The notes beneath the pieces were generated by a model. It was not told the DNA's origin and ran no database searches. It saw nothing but the letters and a program-made list of their open reading frames with translations. The position numbers were made by a program, and so were the translations under genes. DNA of 64,000 bases from JAAFIW01 sp031414805 (GTDB lineage: Bacteria; Pseudomonadota; Gammaproteobacteria; Burkholderiales; Burkholderiaceae_C), in NCBI GenBank assembly GCA_031414805.1, contig JANOQJ010000027.1, forward strand, positions 14,663 through 78,662. Reading direction: 5' to 3'. Of this stretch, positions 43,284 to 51,576 are shown piece after piece (within the stretch, counting starts at the first letter, position 1; every line of letters starts with the position of its first letter).

Positions 43284-45557
43284 TTATGTCGCAACTGCGA
43301 ATGATAACGACACTTGCGCACCTTGAGTTACACCATCGACAACCCGGTTGCCCAAGTCAATGCGTGCGCCATGTTCGTCGGCAATTTTTTTAACGACCGC
43401 CAGGCCCAGTCCTGTGCCTTTTGCTTTGGTGGTGACGTACGGCTCAAAGGCCCGCTTCAAAATAAAATCCGGGAACCCAGGACCGTTGTCTCGCACCGCC
43501 AGGCGGACGCGGCGGCTTCCAGGGCTCCAGTGGGTGTGCACGGTCACTAGTTGTGGTGCTGTTGATTCGCGTGCGGGGTCTTGCTCAACGGCATCTTGTG
43601 CGTTTTGAAGCAGGTTGTGTATGACTTGTCGCAGCTGCTGTTCGTCACCCAGGATCGGTGGACACGCGGGGTCCAACTCCACTGTGACGCTGGCGCGGTC
43701 GACACGCTCCTCAGTGCCATACAGCGCCAGTACATCGGTGACCAGCGTATTCAGGTCCACTGCATGCAGTTGCGCAGCGGGTAGGCGACCAAAATCGCGG
43801 AATTCATTGACCAGGCGCTTCATGGCGTCCACCTGATCCACGATGGTGCGCACCGATTTGTTCAGCAGCGCCTCCTGTTCGGGCGGCAGCTTGCCAGTGA
43901 GCTTCATTTGCAGCCGCTCAGCGGACAGCTGGATGGGTGTGAGTGGATTCTTGATTTCATGCGCTAGCCGCCGGGCCACTTCGCCCCATGCCTGGGCGCG
44001 CTGTGCCGACACAATTTCAGAGATGTCGTCGAACACTAAAAGCCTTGTAGCCCCTGGTAATTCTGCCCCTCTTGCTACTAAATTTATAGTGTTTGAGTTG
44101 GTGCCCAAGGTGTCGTGACCTAACTCGAAGGCCTGTTGCCAGTGGTCCAGCCCGTGGTGATGGCGCTCACCCAGGTACTCGTCAAATTCGCTTTGCACGC
44201 TGGCGGCAAACTCCTGCAAGCCCGGCACGTCGGCCAAAAGCTGGCCCTCGTGTGCGGCTAGCGGAACGCGCAGCACGCGTGTGGCGCCAGGGTTGGACGA
44301 CTGGATGCGGCCTTGGGCGTCCAGCACGATCACACCCGCTGTCAGGTTGTCCAGAATGGTTTGCAGGTGGGCGCGCGCAGCGTTGACCTGGCCCATGCTC
44401 TTGTCTACCGCCGTGCGCGCGTCGGCCAGTTGCTGGGTCATTTGGGCAAACGAGCGGGTCAAGCCGCCCAGCTCGTCCTTGCCTTGCAACACAGCCTTGG
44501 GCCGCAAATCACCGGCAGCTACCTCGCTCACACCGGCCGCTAAAACCAGCAGCGGGCGCGCTAGCTGGTTACCCAACAGCACCGCCAGTAGCACTGCGCC
44601 AAACACCGCCAGAAACAGGCTGAGCGTCAGCGTGCCGATGTACATGCGCCGCAAACCCTCGCGCCCCAGCGCGCGCTCCTGGTACTCGCGATTGGCTTCT
44701 TGCACGGCAATGGCGTTGGCCACCAGCCCAGCGGGCAAGACCTGAATGACCTGCAGAAAGCGCTGCTCGCCCGACAAACCCATGGAGTTGCTGGGCACGA
44801 GCGCCAGTGCTTTCAGTCGAGCATTGCCCCCGACATTACCGACACTAGCCGTATTGACATCCTCCAGCCCTTCCACCGAGCCGATGGCGCGCTGGCTGCG
44901 AACCACCCGCAGTTGCTGTTGTGACGGGCGCTCCATGTCCAGAGAAAAGCGGGAAACCCCGCTGCTGGCCAGCAATTGGCCGCTCGCAGTCCACAGCGAC
45001 ACGTCTCGCGCAGCCAGCTGGTCGCGAATACGTTCAAGCGCCAGGCCTGCGGAGACGTCCGACGTATCGCTCAATTGCGCGGCCGCAGCGCGGGTTTTTT
45101 GGGTCAGGTCGCCAGACAAGGTATCCAAGGTCACCCGTCCCAAATTCAGCCCAGCCTCCAGCGCACCCTCTACCTTGACGTCAAACCAGCTTTCAATCGA
45201 GCGCGAGACGAATTGATAAGACACCACGTAAATCAACAGGCCTGGAACGAAGCCCACCAGCGCAAAAATAGCAGCCAACTTGACCAGCAAACGGCTGCCA
45301 AATTTTTTGCGCACCAGGCGCGAGATCAGCCGCACCACCACCCAGGCAATAACCAGCAGCAGCAGTCCTGCTACAGCGACGTTGATGGCAAACAAGCGGC
45401 CGTAATTGCGCTCGTACAGCTCGCGGTTGTTGGTAGCCTGGGTCAGCAAAAACAGCAACACCAGCCCAATGGCCACCATCACGGCGGCACCCAAACCCAA
45501 CGCCCAGCGCAATGCGCGTGACTTCGCGGCTGGAGATGCTTGCCCGACCGTGCTCAC
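43284..45557 (-). CDS. NtrY-like sensor histidine kinase
   Basis: A 757-residue membrane sensor. Three N-terminal helices run to about residue 115 (ALGLGAAVMVAIGLVLLFLL, VAVAGLLLLVIAWVVV, LAAIFALVGFVPGLLIYVV). They are followed by a periplasmic domain, a fourth helix (LTLSLFLAVFGAVLLAVLL), HAMP, a PAS domain (LDNLTAGVIVLDAQGRI), a HisKA H-box (RRLAHEIKNPLTPIQLS), and HATPase N/G boxes (QVIHNLLQNAQDAVE, AKGTGLGLAVVKKI). The start is GTG at 45557, overlapping the upstream stop by 4 bp. A segment resembling the dispersed repeat lies between PAS and the H-box. NtrY kinases respond to nitrogen or redox; the signal here is unknown. Confidence 0.92.
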   Translation of the reverse strand: MSTVGQASPAAKSRALRWALGLGAAVMVAIGLVLLFLLTQATNNRELYERNYGRLFAINVAVAGLLLLVIAWVVVRLISRLVRKKFGSRLLVKLAAIFALVGFVPGLLIYVVSYQFVSRSIESWFDVKVEGALEAGLNLGRVTLDTLSGDLTQKTRAAAAQLSDTSDVSAGLALERIRDQLAARDVSLWTASGQLLASSGVSRFSLDMERPSQQQLRVVRSQRAIGSVEGLEDVNTASVGNVGGNARLKALALVPSNSMGLSGEQRFLQVIQVLPAGLVANAIAVQEANREYQERALGREGLRRMYIGTLTLSLFLAVFGAVLLAVLLGNQLARPLLVLAAGVSEVAAGDLRPKAVLQGKDELGGLTRSFAQMTQQLADARTAVDKSMGQVNAARAHLQTILDNLTAGVIVLDAQGRIQSSNPGATRVLRVPLAAHEGQLLADVPGLQEFAASVQSEFDEYLGERHHHGLDHWQQAFELGHDTLGTNSNTINLVARGAELPGATRLLVFDDISEIVSAQRAQAWGEVARRLAHEIKNPLTPIQLSAERLQMKLTGKLPPEQEALLNKSVRTIVDQVDAMKRLVNEFRDFGRLPAAQLHAVDLNTLVTDVLALYGTEERVDRASVTVELDPACPPILGDEQQLRQVIHNLLQNAQDAVEQDPARESTAPQLVTVHTHWSPGSRRVRLAVRDNGPGFPDFILKRAFEPYVTTKAKGTGLGLAVVKKIADEHGARIDLGNRVVDGVTQGAQVSLSFAVAT
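44042..44098 (+). repeat. Possible dispersed repeat remnant R14 inside the kinase gene
   Basis: CTTGCTACTAAATTTATAG followed by TGTTTGAG matches the 5' half of the repeat. AGCCTTGTAGCCCC to its left resembles the reverse 3' half. It is partial and rearranged, in the loop before the H-box. Confidence 0.35.
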
Positions 45558-46231
45558 TTGAATGCGTCGGCAGGCAGCCGTTGGTTGCGCGTGGCCACCA
45601 GGCTCCAGTCGGACTGGCCCAGCGCCGTGATCTGAAATGGCCGGGGCAGTTGCGATAGATCCAGGCGAAAACTGAAAGCCAGGTTGTGCGTCGTGTCTGG
45701 CTCCACATCGCCCGGCTGGCCGATCTTCCAGCGCGAAAATCGCTGTGTTGCGGCCAGGGCGTCGGCCAGGGTGTCGTAGTTTTGACCCAAGGTCAGGCCC
45801 AGGCCGGCGTTGGTAATCGGCGCCGCCGAGGTATTCAGGCGCCAGCGGCGGGTCAGCGGCTGGTAGGCCAAGCGTAGGTGGCGAGTGGTGGCGTTGAGAC
45901 GTTTGTCGTACCAATACCAGCGATCGCGAAACAGCTCGGCTTGGGCGACAAAGAAGATCGGAATGCCTTTGACCAGGGCTTCCTCCACAGGCGCGGGCAG
46001 GTCAAAACGCACGCGTGCTGTCAGATAAATGCCTTCTTCGTCGCGCTCCAGGCGCAGCTCGGTGACTTCTGGGGAGGCAGTCGGCGGCGGTGTTTGTGCT
46101 TGCAGAGTTGGCGCGCTCAGGCATAGCGCCAGCGCGACCAGAAGCAGGACGGCACCTGCCCGGCCTCGTTTAAGGCGATGGAAGTTTTTCCAGCAGTGCG
46201 TAAAAAAAACCGTCGTGTTCACCCAATTCAT
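45554..46231 (-). CDS. DUF4390 exported protein
   Basis: A 225-residue protein with a signal peptide (GRAGAVLLLVALALCLSAP, cleaved near LQAQ) and the DUF4390 body: VTELRLERDEEGIYLTARVRFDLPAPVEEAL, IFFVAQAELFRDRWYWYDK, LRLAYQPLTRRWRL. It is regularly found upstream of the ntrY-like kinase in Burkholderiales (from memory), so it may be an accessory envelope factor of that sensor. The ATG at 46231 (or GTG at 46222) lies inside the end of rsmB, giving about a 60-bp overlap. It overlaps the kinase gene by 4 bp. Confidence 0.88.
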   Translation of the reverse strand: MNWVNTTVFFTHCWKNFHRLKRGRAGAVLLLVALALCLSAPTLQAQTPPPTASPEVTELRLERDEEGIYLTARVRFDLPAPVEEALVKGIPIFFVAQAELFRDRWYWYDKRLNATTRHLRLAYQPLTRRWRLNTSAAPITNAGLGLTLGQNYDTLADALAATQRFSRWKIGQPGDVEPDTTHNLAFSFRLDLSQLPRPFQITALGQSDWSLVATRNQRLPADAFK

Positions 46232-47522
46232 TGTGGGCTAGGGGCTTGGCCTGATGCGGGTTTTGGGGCAGCAAATGACCTGGACTCTGCTTTAAATGAG
46301 CGTCGGTGTGGCGCGCAAGAAACGTTTGTATTTGAGTCTGCCCCTCGGCCAGGAACACCGAGCACGTGCAATACAACAAACGTCCGCCGGGTCGCACCAG
46401 CGGCCATAGGGTGCGCAGCAGGCGCATTTGCAACTGGGCCAACTGGGCAATGTCGGATTCGCGGCGCAACCAGCGAACGTCAGGGTGGCGGCGCACGATG
46501 CCCGACGCGGTGCAGGGCGCGTCCAGCAAGATGGCGTCGAACGGCTGGCCATCCCACCAAGCCGACGGCTGCAGCGCATCGGCTGCGACCACCGTGGCCG
46601 ACAGGCCCAGGCGCGCCAGGTTTTCGTGAATGCGCTGGCAGCGCAGCGGGTCAATGTCCAACGCCAGCACCTGAACAGGTTGCTGCGCTGTCGATTGCTC
46701 GAGCAGATGCGCGGTTTTCCCGCCGGGAGCGGCACACGCGTCCAGCACGCGTAGCGGGCCAGCGGGATGGAGCAGACCGGTCAGGAGAAGCGGCGCAGCC
46801 AACTGCGCAGCGGCGTCCTGCACTGAAAAATGACCCTCCTCAAACCCCGGTAGCTGTTGCACCGGGCGTGCCTGTTGCAATTGCAGGCCGTATTCAGCCA
46901 CCTGTTTTGCTTCAATATTCATAGCTGCTTGAGCAGACATATATTGGGCTAGAGGCACTTTTTGCTTGTTAATCCTTAGGGTTAACGGGGGTTGCTGGTT
47001 GTTGGCTTCAAGGATGGCCTGCCACTGCGTGGGGTGGTCACGTTTCGTCGCGGCAATCCACCAGCGGGGGTGGTTGTAGCGGGCCACCGGGTCCGCATCG
47101 GTGGTGGCTACCAAGGTGTCACGCTCGCGCAAAAAGCGGCGCAGGCAGGCGTTGATGAAGCTGGCCTGTGCGCGGGTGGCAGGGCTGCGCTTGGCGGCTT
47201 CCACCGCCTGGTCAACCAGGGTGAACGGCTCATAGGGTGCTGTAGCAGGGTCCCAAGCCAAGGCCAGTGCACAACAGAGCAGGGCATCAGCCTGCGGCGG
47301 TGGCGCGCGGCGAGCCAGTTGCTCGCGCAGCGCCTGGGCGCGGCCCAGGTTTCGCAGCACCCCAAAGCCTAGCGATTGCACGCCGGGGCGTCGTGTGCTT
47401 TCAACGTCATTTAGGGCTGTAGCCCCTGATTTACCTGCTCGAACAGCTATTAAAAATATAGCAGTCGACTGGAGCAAACGCCATAGCGGCTCAGACTGCG
47501 ATGGGTTACGGGGCAGGTTCAA
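46170..47522 (-). CDS. rsmB: 16S rRNA (cytosine(967)-C(5))-methyltransferase RsmB
   Basis: A 450-residue enzyme with an N-terminal NusB-like RNA-binding domain (LGFGVLRNLGRAQALREQL, DQAVEAAKRSPATRAQASFINACLRRFLR) and a SAM-dependent catalytic domain. Its motifs are DACAAPGGKTAHL, LALDIDPLRCQRI, LLDAPCTASGIVRRHPDVRW (catalytic Cys) and LLYCTCSVF. The start appears to be TTG at 47522, which overlaps the stop of the upstream flavoprotein gene. The N-terminal helix and a loop in the middle are built from two copies of the dispersed repeat (R16, R15). Confidence 0.93.
   Translation of the reverse strand: MNLPRNPSQSEPLWRLLQSTAIFLIAVRAGKSGATALNDVESTRRPGVQSLGFGVLRNLGRAQALREQLARRAPPPQADALLCCALALAWDPATAPYEPFTLVDQAVEAAKRSPATRAQASFINACLRRFLRERDTLVATTDADPVARYNHPRWWIAATKRDHPTQWQAILEANNQQPPLTLRINKQKVPLAQYMSAQAAMNIEAKQVAEYGLQLQQARPVQQLPGFEEGHFSVQDAAAQLAAPLLLTGLLHPAGPLRVLDACAAPGGKTAHLLEQSTAQQPVQVLALDIDPLRCQRIHENLARLGLSATVVAADALQPSAWWDGQPFDAILLDAPCTASGIVRRHPDVRWLRRESDIAQLAQLQMRLLRTLWPLVRPGGRLLYCTCSVFLAEGQTQIQTFLARHTDAHLKQSPGHLLPQNPHQAKPLAHNELGEHDGFFYALLEKLPSP
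46911..46960 (+). repeat. Dispersed repeat copy R15, antisense inside rsmB
   Basis: Forward copy (ATTCATAGCTGCTTGAGCAG, ATTGGGCTAGAGGC) read on the minus strand as PLAQYMSAQAAMNIE, between the NusB-like and catalytic domains. Confidence 0.85.
47411..47464 (-). repeat. Dispersed repeat copy R16, sense inside rsmB
   Basis: Reverse strand copy, same sense as rsmB, translated as STAIFLIAVRAGKSGAT near the N-terminus. The core TGA reads CGA. The 3' half has become GGGCTGTAGCCC, a perfect palindrome. Confidence 0.82.
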
Positions 47523-48832
47523 ACGAGCGTATCCGCCCAGATGTTTTGCGCCCAGTTCATCGCATACACGCCTTCAAGCTCCGTGGGCGCTGCGCTCAAG
47601 CCACCACTGCCCGCAATCGTTTTGAAGGTTTTCTCAGCCGCCACATACTCGTGCACGCTGGCCACATGCACCACGGATTTGTCGTCCACAAAGCTGTAGC
47701 AGGTGTTGTTGAGCATGGGCGCGGGGTTGATCTCCCAACCCGCCAGCTGCGCCACGATAGCCGCGGCAGCCACTTTGGCGTGGCCGTTGGCCATGTGGCC
47801 GCTTTTGGGCATGGCGGGAGCGATCTGGATGGCGTCGCCGATCACGAACACGTCTTTGGCGGCGGTGGATTCAAAGCTTTGGTAGTTCACGCCGCACCAG
47901 CGGCCATTGGCCTGGTTGTTCAGGCCAGCCTGCACTGCAATGGCACCAGCGCGCATGTTGGGCAAGGCGTTGATGACGGCCGCCTTCACGTCTTCTTGAA
48001 CCTCAAATTTGACCGTGCTGGTTTTGGCGTCAATCGCGGTGGCCTTGTGGTCGCCGCGGTATTCGACCAAGCCTTTGTATTGCTCGGCCCACACCTTTTT
48101 GAACAGCGCCCCTTTGGAGGTGACATCGGGATTGCTGTCCAGAATCAACACTTTGCTGCGTGGTTTGTTGTTTTTCAAATACCAGGCCACCTGGCAGGCG
48201 CGCTCGTAAGGGCCGGGTGGGCAGCGGTACGGTGCCAGGGGGATGGTAATGGCGAATACGCCGCCATCGGGCATGGCTTCGAGCTGTTTGCGTAGGGCGG
48301 TGGTTTCTGGCCCGGCTTTCCAGGCTTGCAGCACCTGGCCGGATGCCTGGGCGGCCTGCAGGCCTTCGATGCTGCCCATCATCAAGTCAATGCCGGGGGA
48401 TACGACCAGCTTGTCGTAGGCAATGGTGGCACCACCGGCTAACGTGACCGTCTTTTTCGCCGTGTCGATGGCTTGCGCCATGTCGCGCACCACTTTGACA
48501 CCGTGATTCTTGGAAAGACCGGTGTACGGCGTGGTGATGTCGGCCACCTGCTTGCTGCCGCCGATGACAAGGTTAGACATCGGGCAGGAGACAAACGCCT
48601 CGTTGGGTTCGATCAGCACCACATCAATTTTGTAGTCCGACAGCAGGCGCACGTACTTGGCAGCGGTGGCACCGCCATAACCGCCGCCGACGACGACAAC
48701 TTGGGCTTTGGCAGGAATGCCCGCCATCGAGGCGCAACCCGTCAGGCCCAGCAGGCCGAATGCGGTGGTGGTGGCCGCAGAAGTCTGTAGAAAGGCGCGG
48801 CGTGTGTTGGGGCTGTAAAAGTTCTTGTTCAT
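47519..48832 (-). CDS. Flavocytochrome c sulfide dehydrogenase flavoprotein (FccB/SoxF-like)
   Basis: A 437-residue exported FAD protein. A twin-arginine-type signal (NTRRAFLQTSAATTTAFGLL) precedes the dinucleotide-binding fold VVVVGGGYGGATAAKYVRL, with redox Cys in AFVSCPMSNLVIGG and a second Cys in CPPGPYERACQVAWYL. The C-terminal flavocytochrome c domain ends ELEGVYAMNWAQNIWADTLV. It is expected to oxidise sulfide or polysulfide in the periplasm and pass electrons to the cytochrome encoded 10 bp upstream. Translation is apparently coupled to rsmB downstream. Confidence 0.92.
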   Translation of the reverse strand: MNKNFYSPNTRRAFLQTSAATTTAFGLLGLTGCASMAGIPAKAQVVVVGGGYGGATAAKYVRLLSDYKIDVVLIEPNEAFVSCPMSNLVIGGSKQVADITTPYTGLSKNHGVKVVRDMAQAIDTAKKTVTLAGGATIAYDKLVVSPGIDLMMGSIEGLQAAQASGQVLQAWKAGPETTALRKQLEAMPDGGVFAITIPLAPYRCPPGPYERACQVAWYLKNNKPRSKVLILDSNPDVTSKGALFKKVWAEQYKGLVEYRGDHKATAIDAKTSTVKFEVQEDVKAAVINALPNMRAGAIAVQAGLNNQANGRWCGVNYQSFESTAAKDVFVIGDAIQIAPAMPKSGHMANGHAKVAAAAIVAQLAGWEINPAPMLNNTCYSFVDDKSVVHVASVHEYVAAEKTFKTIAGSGGLSAAPTELEGVYAMNWAQNIWADTLV

Positions 48833-48842
48833 GGCGAGTACC

Positions 48843-49157
48843 TTACTTTTTCTGTGCGGCGAAGTAGTCGGCAATTTGCTCGATCTGCGCGTCGCTGTAG
48901 CCTTTAGACAGCTGATGCATGATGGTTGCCGGGCGGGTGCCAAGCTTGAACGCTCTCATCTGCGCCACGATGTACAGCGGCTCCATCCCCGCCAGCGACA
49001 CCACGCTAGAGCCTGGCACCGCCTTGCCGTTGGTGCCGTGGCAGTTGGAACAAGTGGCTGCCAGGCTTTTGATGTACAGCGCGTCTTTACCGGGGGTTTG
49101 GGCATAACCGGCGGTGGCGCTCAAGGCGAGAAAGCCCATCAGGAAAAATCGTTTCAT
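48843..49157 (-). CDS. Monohaem cytochrome c, partner of the FCSD flavoprotein
   Basis: A 104-residue periplasmic class I cytochrome. Signal peptide MKRFFLMGFLALSATAGYAQ; haem site CSNCH; distal Met in PATIMHQLSKGYS; C-terminal helix DAQIEQIADYFAAQ. It is smaller than the dihaem FccA and resembles the c552/c4-like subunits paired with SoxF-type flavoproteins. The ATG has a GGAG site. It is the first gene of the minus-strand chain continuing through the flavoprotein, rsmB, DUF4390 and the two-component pair. Confidence 0.92.
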   Translation of the reverse strand: MKRFFLMGFLALSATAGYAQTPGKDALYIKSLAATCSNCHGTNGKAVPGSSVVSLAGMEPLYIVAQMRAFKLGTRPATIMHQLSKGYSDAQIEQIADYFAAQKK

Positions 49158-49261
49158 GGAGTCTCCAAAACAAGGGTTGATGCCGCAGACTAAGGTGTGG
49201 CAGGCAGCGTTTGCAACCGTAGTATCCATGACCCATCGCTGCCTTGCCGCCAGAACCGAAG

Positions 49262-49318
49262 TACTATTAAATTCATAGCAGCTTGAGCAATAACCACAAG
49301 GGCTGACAGCCTATTTGG
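49262..49318 (+). repeat. Dispersed repeat copy R17, overlapping the tetR stop
   Basis: Forward copy (TACTATTAAATTCATAGC, AGCTTGAGCA, CCACAAGGGCTGACAGCC). Its right edge includes the stop codon of the tetR gene (49311-49313). Confidence 0.88.
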
Positions 49319-49922
49319 TTCGCTTTTCCACAGGCGCCGGCTCACAAAGTCTGACCGCCTGCTTGACGGTCAGGCGAAACACATCGGCGTTTTGTTGCGC
49401 CTGAGATAGCAGGGAGCCGCCCTCCAGCAGCGCGGTGATCGCCCATGACGTGTCTTTGGCGGTGCGTGGCGGCATGCCGTCGTGTTCCAGGCGGCTTTGG
49501 ATGGCCGCGGCCAGGGCATCGTAGGCTTCGGCCAGCGCCGAGCCTAACTGCGGCGAGCCTTTTCGTTCGGCGGCAAAGGCGGCAAACAGGGTGCAGATTT
49601 CAAAGTTGGTGCGCTGCATGGTGGTGGCCAGTTGTTCGCCAACCTGCGCGAGCAAGGCTGCGGTGCTGCGCGCCCGGCTTTGCGCCAGCAAACCTAGCAG
49701 TCCTCGCGTGATGTCTTGCACCACACACACGCCAATGGCTTCCTTGCCACCAGGAAAGTGGTGGTACAGCGAGCCTTTGGGTGCCTGGGCCAACTCCAGC
49801 ACATCGTTCAGCCCGGTGGCGTGGTAGCCGCGCTTGCGAAACAAACGCTGGGCCGCAGCCAGGATGCGGGTGCGTGTGTCGGCTTCGGTAGCCGGGGGGT
49901 CTGGCGAGGTGGATGCTTGCAT
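49311..49922 (-). CDS. TetR/AcrR-family transcriptional regulator
   Basis: A 203-residue regulator with an N-terminal TetR helix-turn-helix (RILAAAQRLFRKRGYHATGLNDVLELAQAPKGSLYHHFPGGKEAI) and a divergent ligand-binding domain. The YHHFPGGKE form is typical of the LmrA/YxaF-like branch. ATG at 49922. It is divergent from an alpha/beta-hydrolase gene, and the 108-bp region between them holds a perfect palindrome; it most likely represses both genes. Inducer unknown. Confidence 0.92.
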   Translation of the reverse strand: MQASTSPDPPATEADTRTRILAAAQRLFRKRGYHATGLNDVLELAQAPKGSLYHHFPGGKEAIGVCVVQDITRGLLGLLAQSRARSTAALLAQVGEQLATTMQRTNFEICTLFAAFAAERKGSPQLGSALAEAYDALAAAIQSRLEHDGMPPRTAKDTSWAITALLEGGSLLSQAQQNADVFRLTVKQAVRLCEPAPVEKRTK

Positions 49923-49991
49923 ACGGTGATGATGATATGACGTCGGCAAGCAGGGCGAACCCGCTTACCGTTCATGCGTGAATCAATACAA

Positions 49992-50009
49992 ATAGACCGA
50001 CTGGTCTAT
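49992..50009 (+). promoter_or_regulatory. TetR-family operator
   Basis: Perfect inverted repeat ATAGACC-GACT-GGTCTAT, 20 bp upstream of the hydrolase start and between it and tetR. The TAGACC/GGTCTA halves resemble known NemR/LmrA-type sites. The adjacent TATATAGTGT could be the overlapping -10 of the hydrolase gene. Confidence 0.75.
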
Positions 50010-50029
50010 ATAGTGTTAAACTTTTCTGC

Positions 50030-50944
50030 ATGAACGACGCACAAACCATTACCCTGCTGGCTGCCGACGGCTACCGTCTCACTGCAAGCCATTTCACCGC
50101 GCCCAGTGAGCAATTCATTGTGATGGCGGGTGCAACCGCCGTGCCGCGCGGGTTTTACCGGCGCTTTGCGCAGTTCGCACAGGCGCACGGAATCAACGTC
50201 ATCACCACCGATTACCGTGGCATTGGCGACTCCAAAACCGGCACGCTCAAGGGCTTCGAGATGGACTATGCCGACTGGTCGCGCCAGGACCTGGCCGCCG
50301 CCGTGCAGTACGCCAGTGCGCGCGGGGCCGTATGGCTGGTGGGACACAGCCTGGGCGGGCATGCGATTGGCCAGTTGCCCGACACCAGCGTGTTGCGCGC
50401 CGCGTACGTGTGTGGAACCGGTGCAGGCTGGCACGGTTGGATGCCCAGGCCCGAGCGCTACCGCGCCTGGCTGATGTGGAACGTGGTCGGGCCGGTGACC
50501 ACCCGGCTGTATGGCTACCACCCAATGAGCAAATTCGGGATGGGCGAAGACTTGCCAATCGGCGTGTACCGCGACTGGAAACGCTGGTGTGCGTTGCCAC
50601 GCTACTTTTTCGACGACCCAGATGCGCAGGCGATCACTGCACCATTTGCGCAGGTGCGCATGCCGATTGCCGCAGCCGTCAGCACCGACGATCTGTGGGC
50701 ACCGCCCGCGTCGCGTGACGCGTTTTTCTCAGGCTATGCAGCGGCATCGATAACCTCGGTTGACTGGACGCCCCAGGACCTGGCTGTGCCCCAGGTCGGG
50801 CACATGGGCTATTTCAGGGAATCTGTTGGTCGCGTGCTGTGGCCGCATATGCTGCACTGGTTGGGACTGCATGGCTTACAGGCGCGCAAATCCACGCCCA
50901 TCAACGTGGACAACCCTACAAGTTACGCGCTGGTTGGAAGCTAA
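50030..50944 (+). CDS. Alpha/beta-hydrolase
   Basis: A 304-residue cytosolic alpha/beta-hydrolase. It shows TTDYRGIGDSKTG, nucleophile elbow VGHSLGGHAIGQL, a Trp-rich cap (GWHGWMPRPERYRAWLMW), an acid candidate in VSTDDLWAPPAS and a late catalytic His in VGHMGYFRE. It resembles hypothetical hydrolases of the UCP037442 type. The gene is controlled from an operator shared with the divergent tetR. The 3' end overlaps the convergent LemA-like gene by 29 bp. Substrate unknown. Confidence 0.85.
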   Translation: MNDAQTITLLAADGYRLTASHFTAPSEQFIVMAGATAVPRGFYRRFAQFAQAHGINVITTDYRGIGDSKTGTLKGFEMDYADWSRQDLAAAVQYASARGAVWLVGHSLGGHAIGQLPDTSVLRAAYVCGTGAGWHGWMPRPERYRAWLMWNVVGPVTTRLYGYHPMSKFGMGEDLPIGVYRDWKRWCALPRYFFDDPDAQAITAPFAQVRMPIAAAVSTDDLWAPPASRDAFFSGYAAASITSVDWTPQDLAVPQVGHMGYFRESVGRVLWPHMLHWLGLHGLQARKSTPINVDNPTSYALVGS

Positions 50945-51473
50945 ACGCCCAAGCCAGCAGCGCTGCTGGAAACTGCGCAATTGCCTTGTTGTACTGCGCA
51001 ACAGCTTGATTGAATTGCTCACGCAGCGGCATTAGCTGCGAAGCAAGGCTGCTCCATTGGGTGCCCAGCGTTTCCGGCAAGGCCGGACCGGCCAGGTCAT
51101 ACGCCTCGTTTTGCAGACGACTCCACGCCATCTCCAGCACAGCCCAGGCCGCCGCTGCCGCCGCTGCGTTTTGCGCATCCAGCGGACGCGGCCTTAGCGC
51201 CGACACTGCAGCCGCGAACTGACTGACGGCTGCACGCAGCGACAGCCATAAACTGTCCAGATCGTCGCCCAGCTCAGCCGGTCGGGTCTGGCCGTTGGAG
51301 CCTCGTTCAGGCAAGCTGGATTCGGCCAGTGCGATTTGCTTGGCAATGGCAGGTTCCAACGCGGCGAAAGCCGCCAGCACGTGCCCTCGCAAACGCACCA
51401 GGCGGTTGTAAGCCCCAACCGCCCAGAAAACCATGACCGCTGGCAGCAACCAGCCCAGGATGGAGACCAACAT
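50916..51473 (-). CDS. LemA-like membrane-anchored protein
   Basis: A 185-residue protein with one N-terminal helix (MLVSILGWLLPAVMVFWAV), the LemA-like motif GAYNRLVRLRGHVLAAF, and a mostly helical, Ala-rich remainder ending REQFNQAVAQYNKAIAQFP, as in LemA. Function is unknown. It is the last gene before the RNA polymerase operon and overlaps the convergent hydrolase gene at its 3' end. Confidence 0.75.
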   Translation of the reverse strand: MLVSILGWLLPAVMVFWAVGAYNRLVRLRGHVLAAFAALEPAIAKQIALAESSLPERGSNGQTRPAELGDDLDSLWLSLRAAVSQFAAAVSALRPRPLDAQNAAAAAAAWAVLEMAWSRLQNEAYDLAGPALPETLGTQWSSLASQLMPLREQFNQAVAQYNKAIAQFPAALLAWAFSFQPARNL

Positions 51474-51515
51474 AGGTTTGACGCGCTTTGCCTGTACTTG
51501 CGCCGACTTTTAATG

Positions 51516-51566
51516 AAAAACGCCTTCAGCCCTTATGAATAGTGCTGAAGGCGCTATCAAAAACAA
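51516..51566 (-). terminator. rpoC terminator formed by dispersed repeat copy R18
   Basis: A perfect 10-bp stem CGCCTTCAGC (51521-51530) and GCTGAAGGCG (51544-51553) is followed on the minus strand by TTTTTCATT, an intrinsic terminator starting about 24 bp past the rpoC stop. The segment is also a reverse copy of the dispersed repeat (CGATAGC-like core, CATAAGGGCTGAAGGCG). Its core has diverged so that it pairs with the repeat's own GGCTGAAGG end. Confidence 0.8.
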
Positions 51567-51576
51567 AGCGATCGAC

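Noticed and set aside
45558..45914. N-terminal extension of the NtrY-like kinase
   Set aside because: The extension overlaps the DUF4390 gene and has no helix or domain; the GTG at 45557 starts just before the first membrane segment.
46675..46710. GATTGCTCGAGCAG in rsmB as another copy of the dispersed repeat
   Set aside because: Only the short palindromic core is similar; it encodes the family-conserved HLLEQS region and the flanks do not match.
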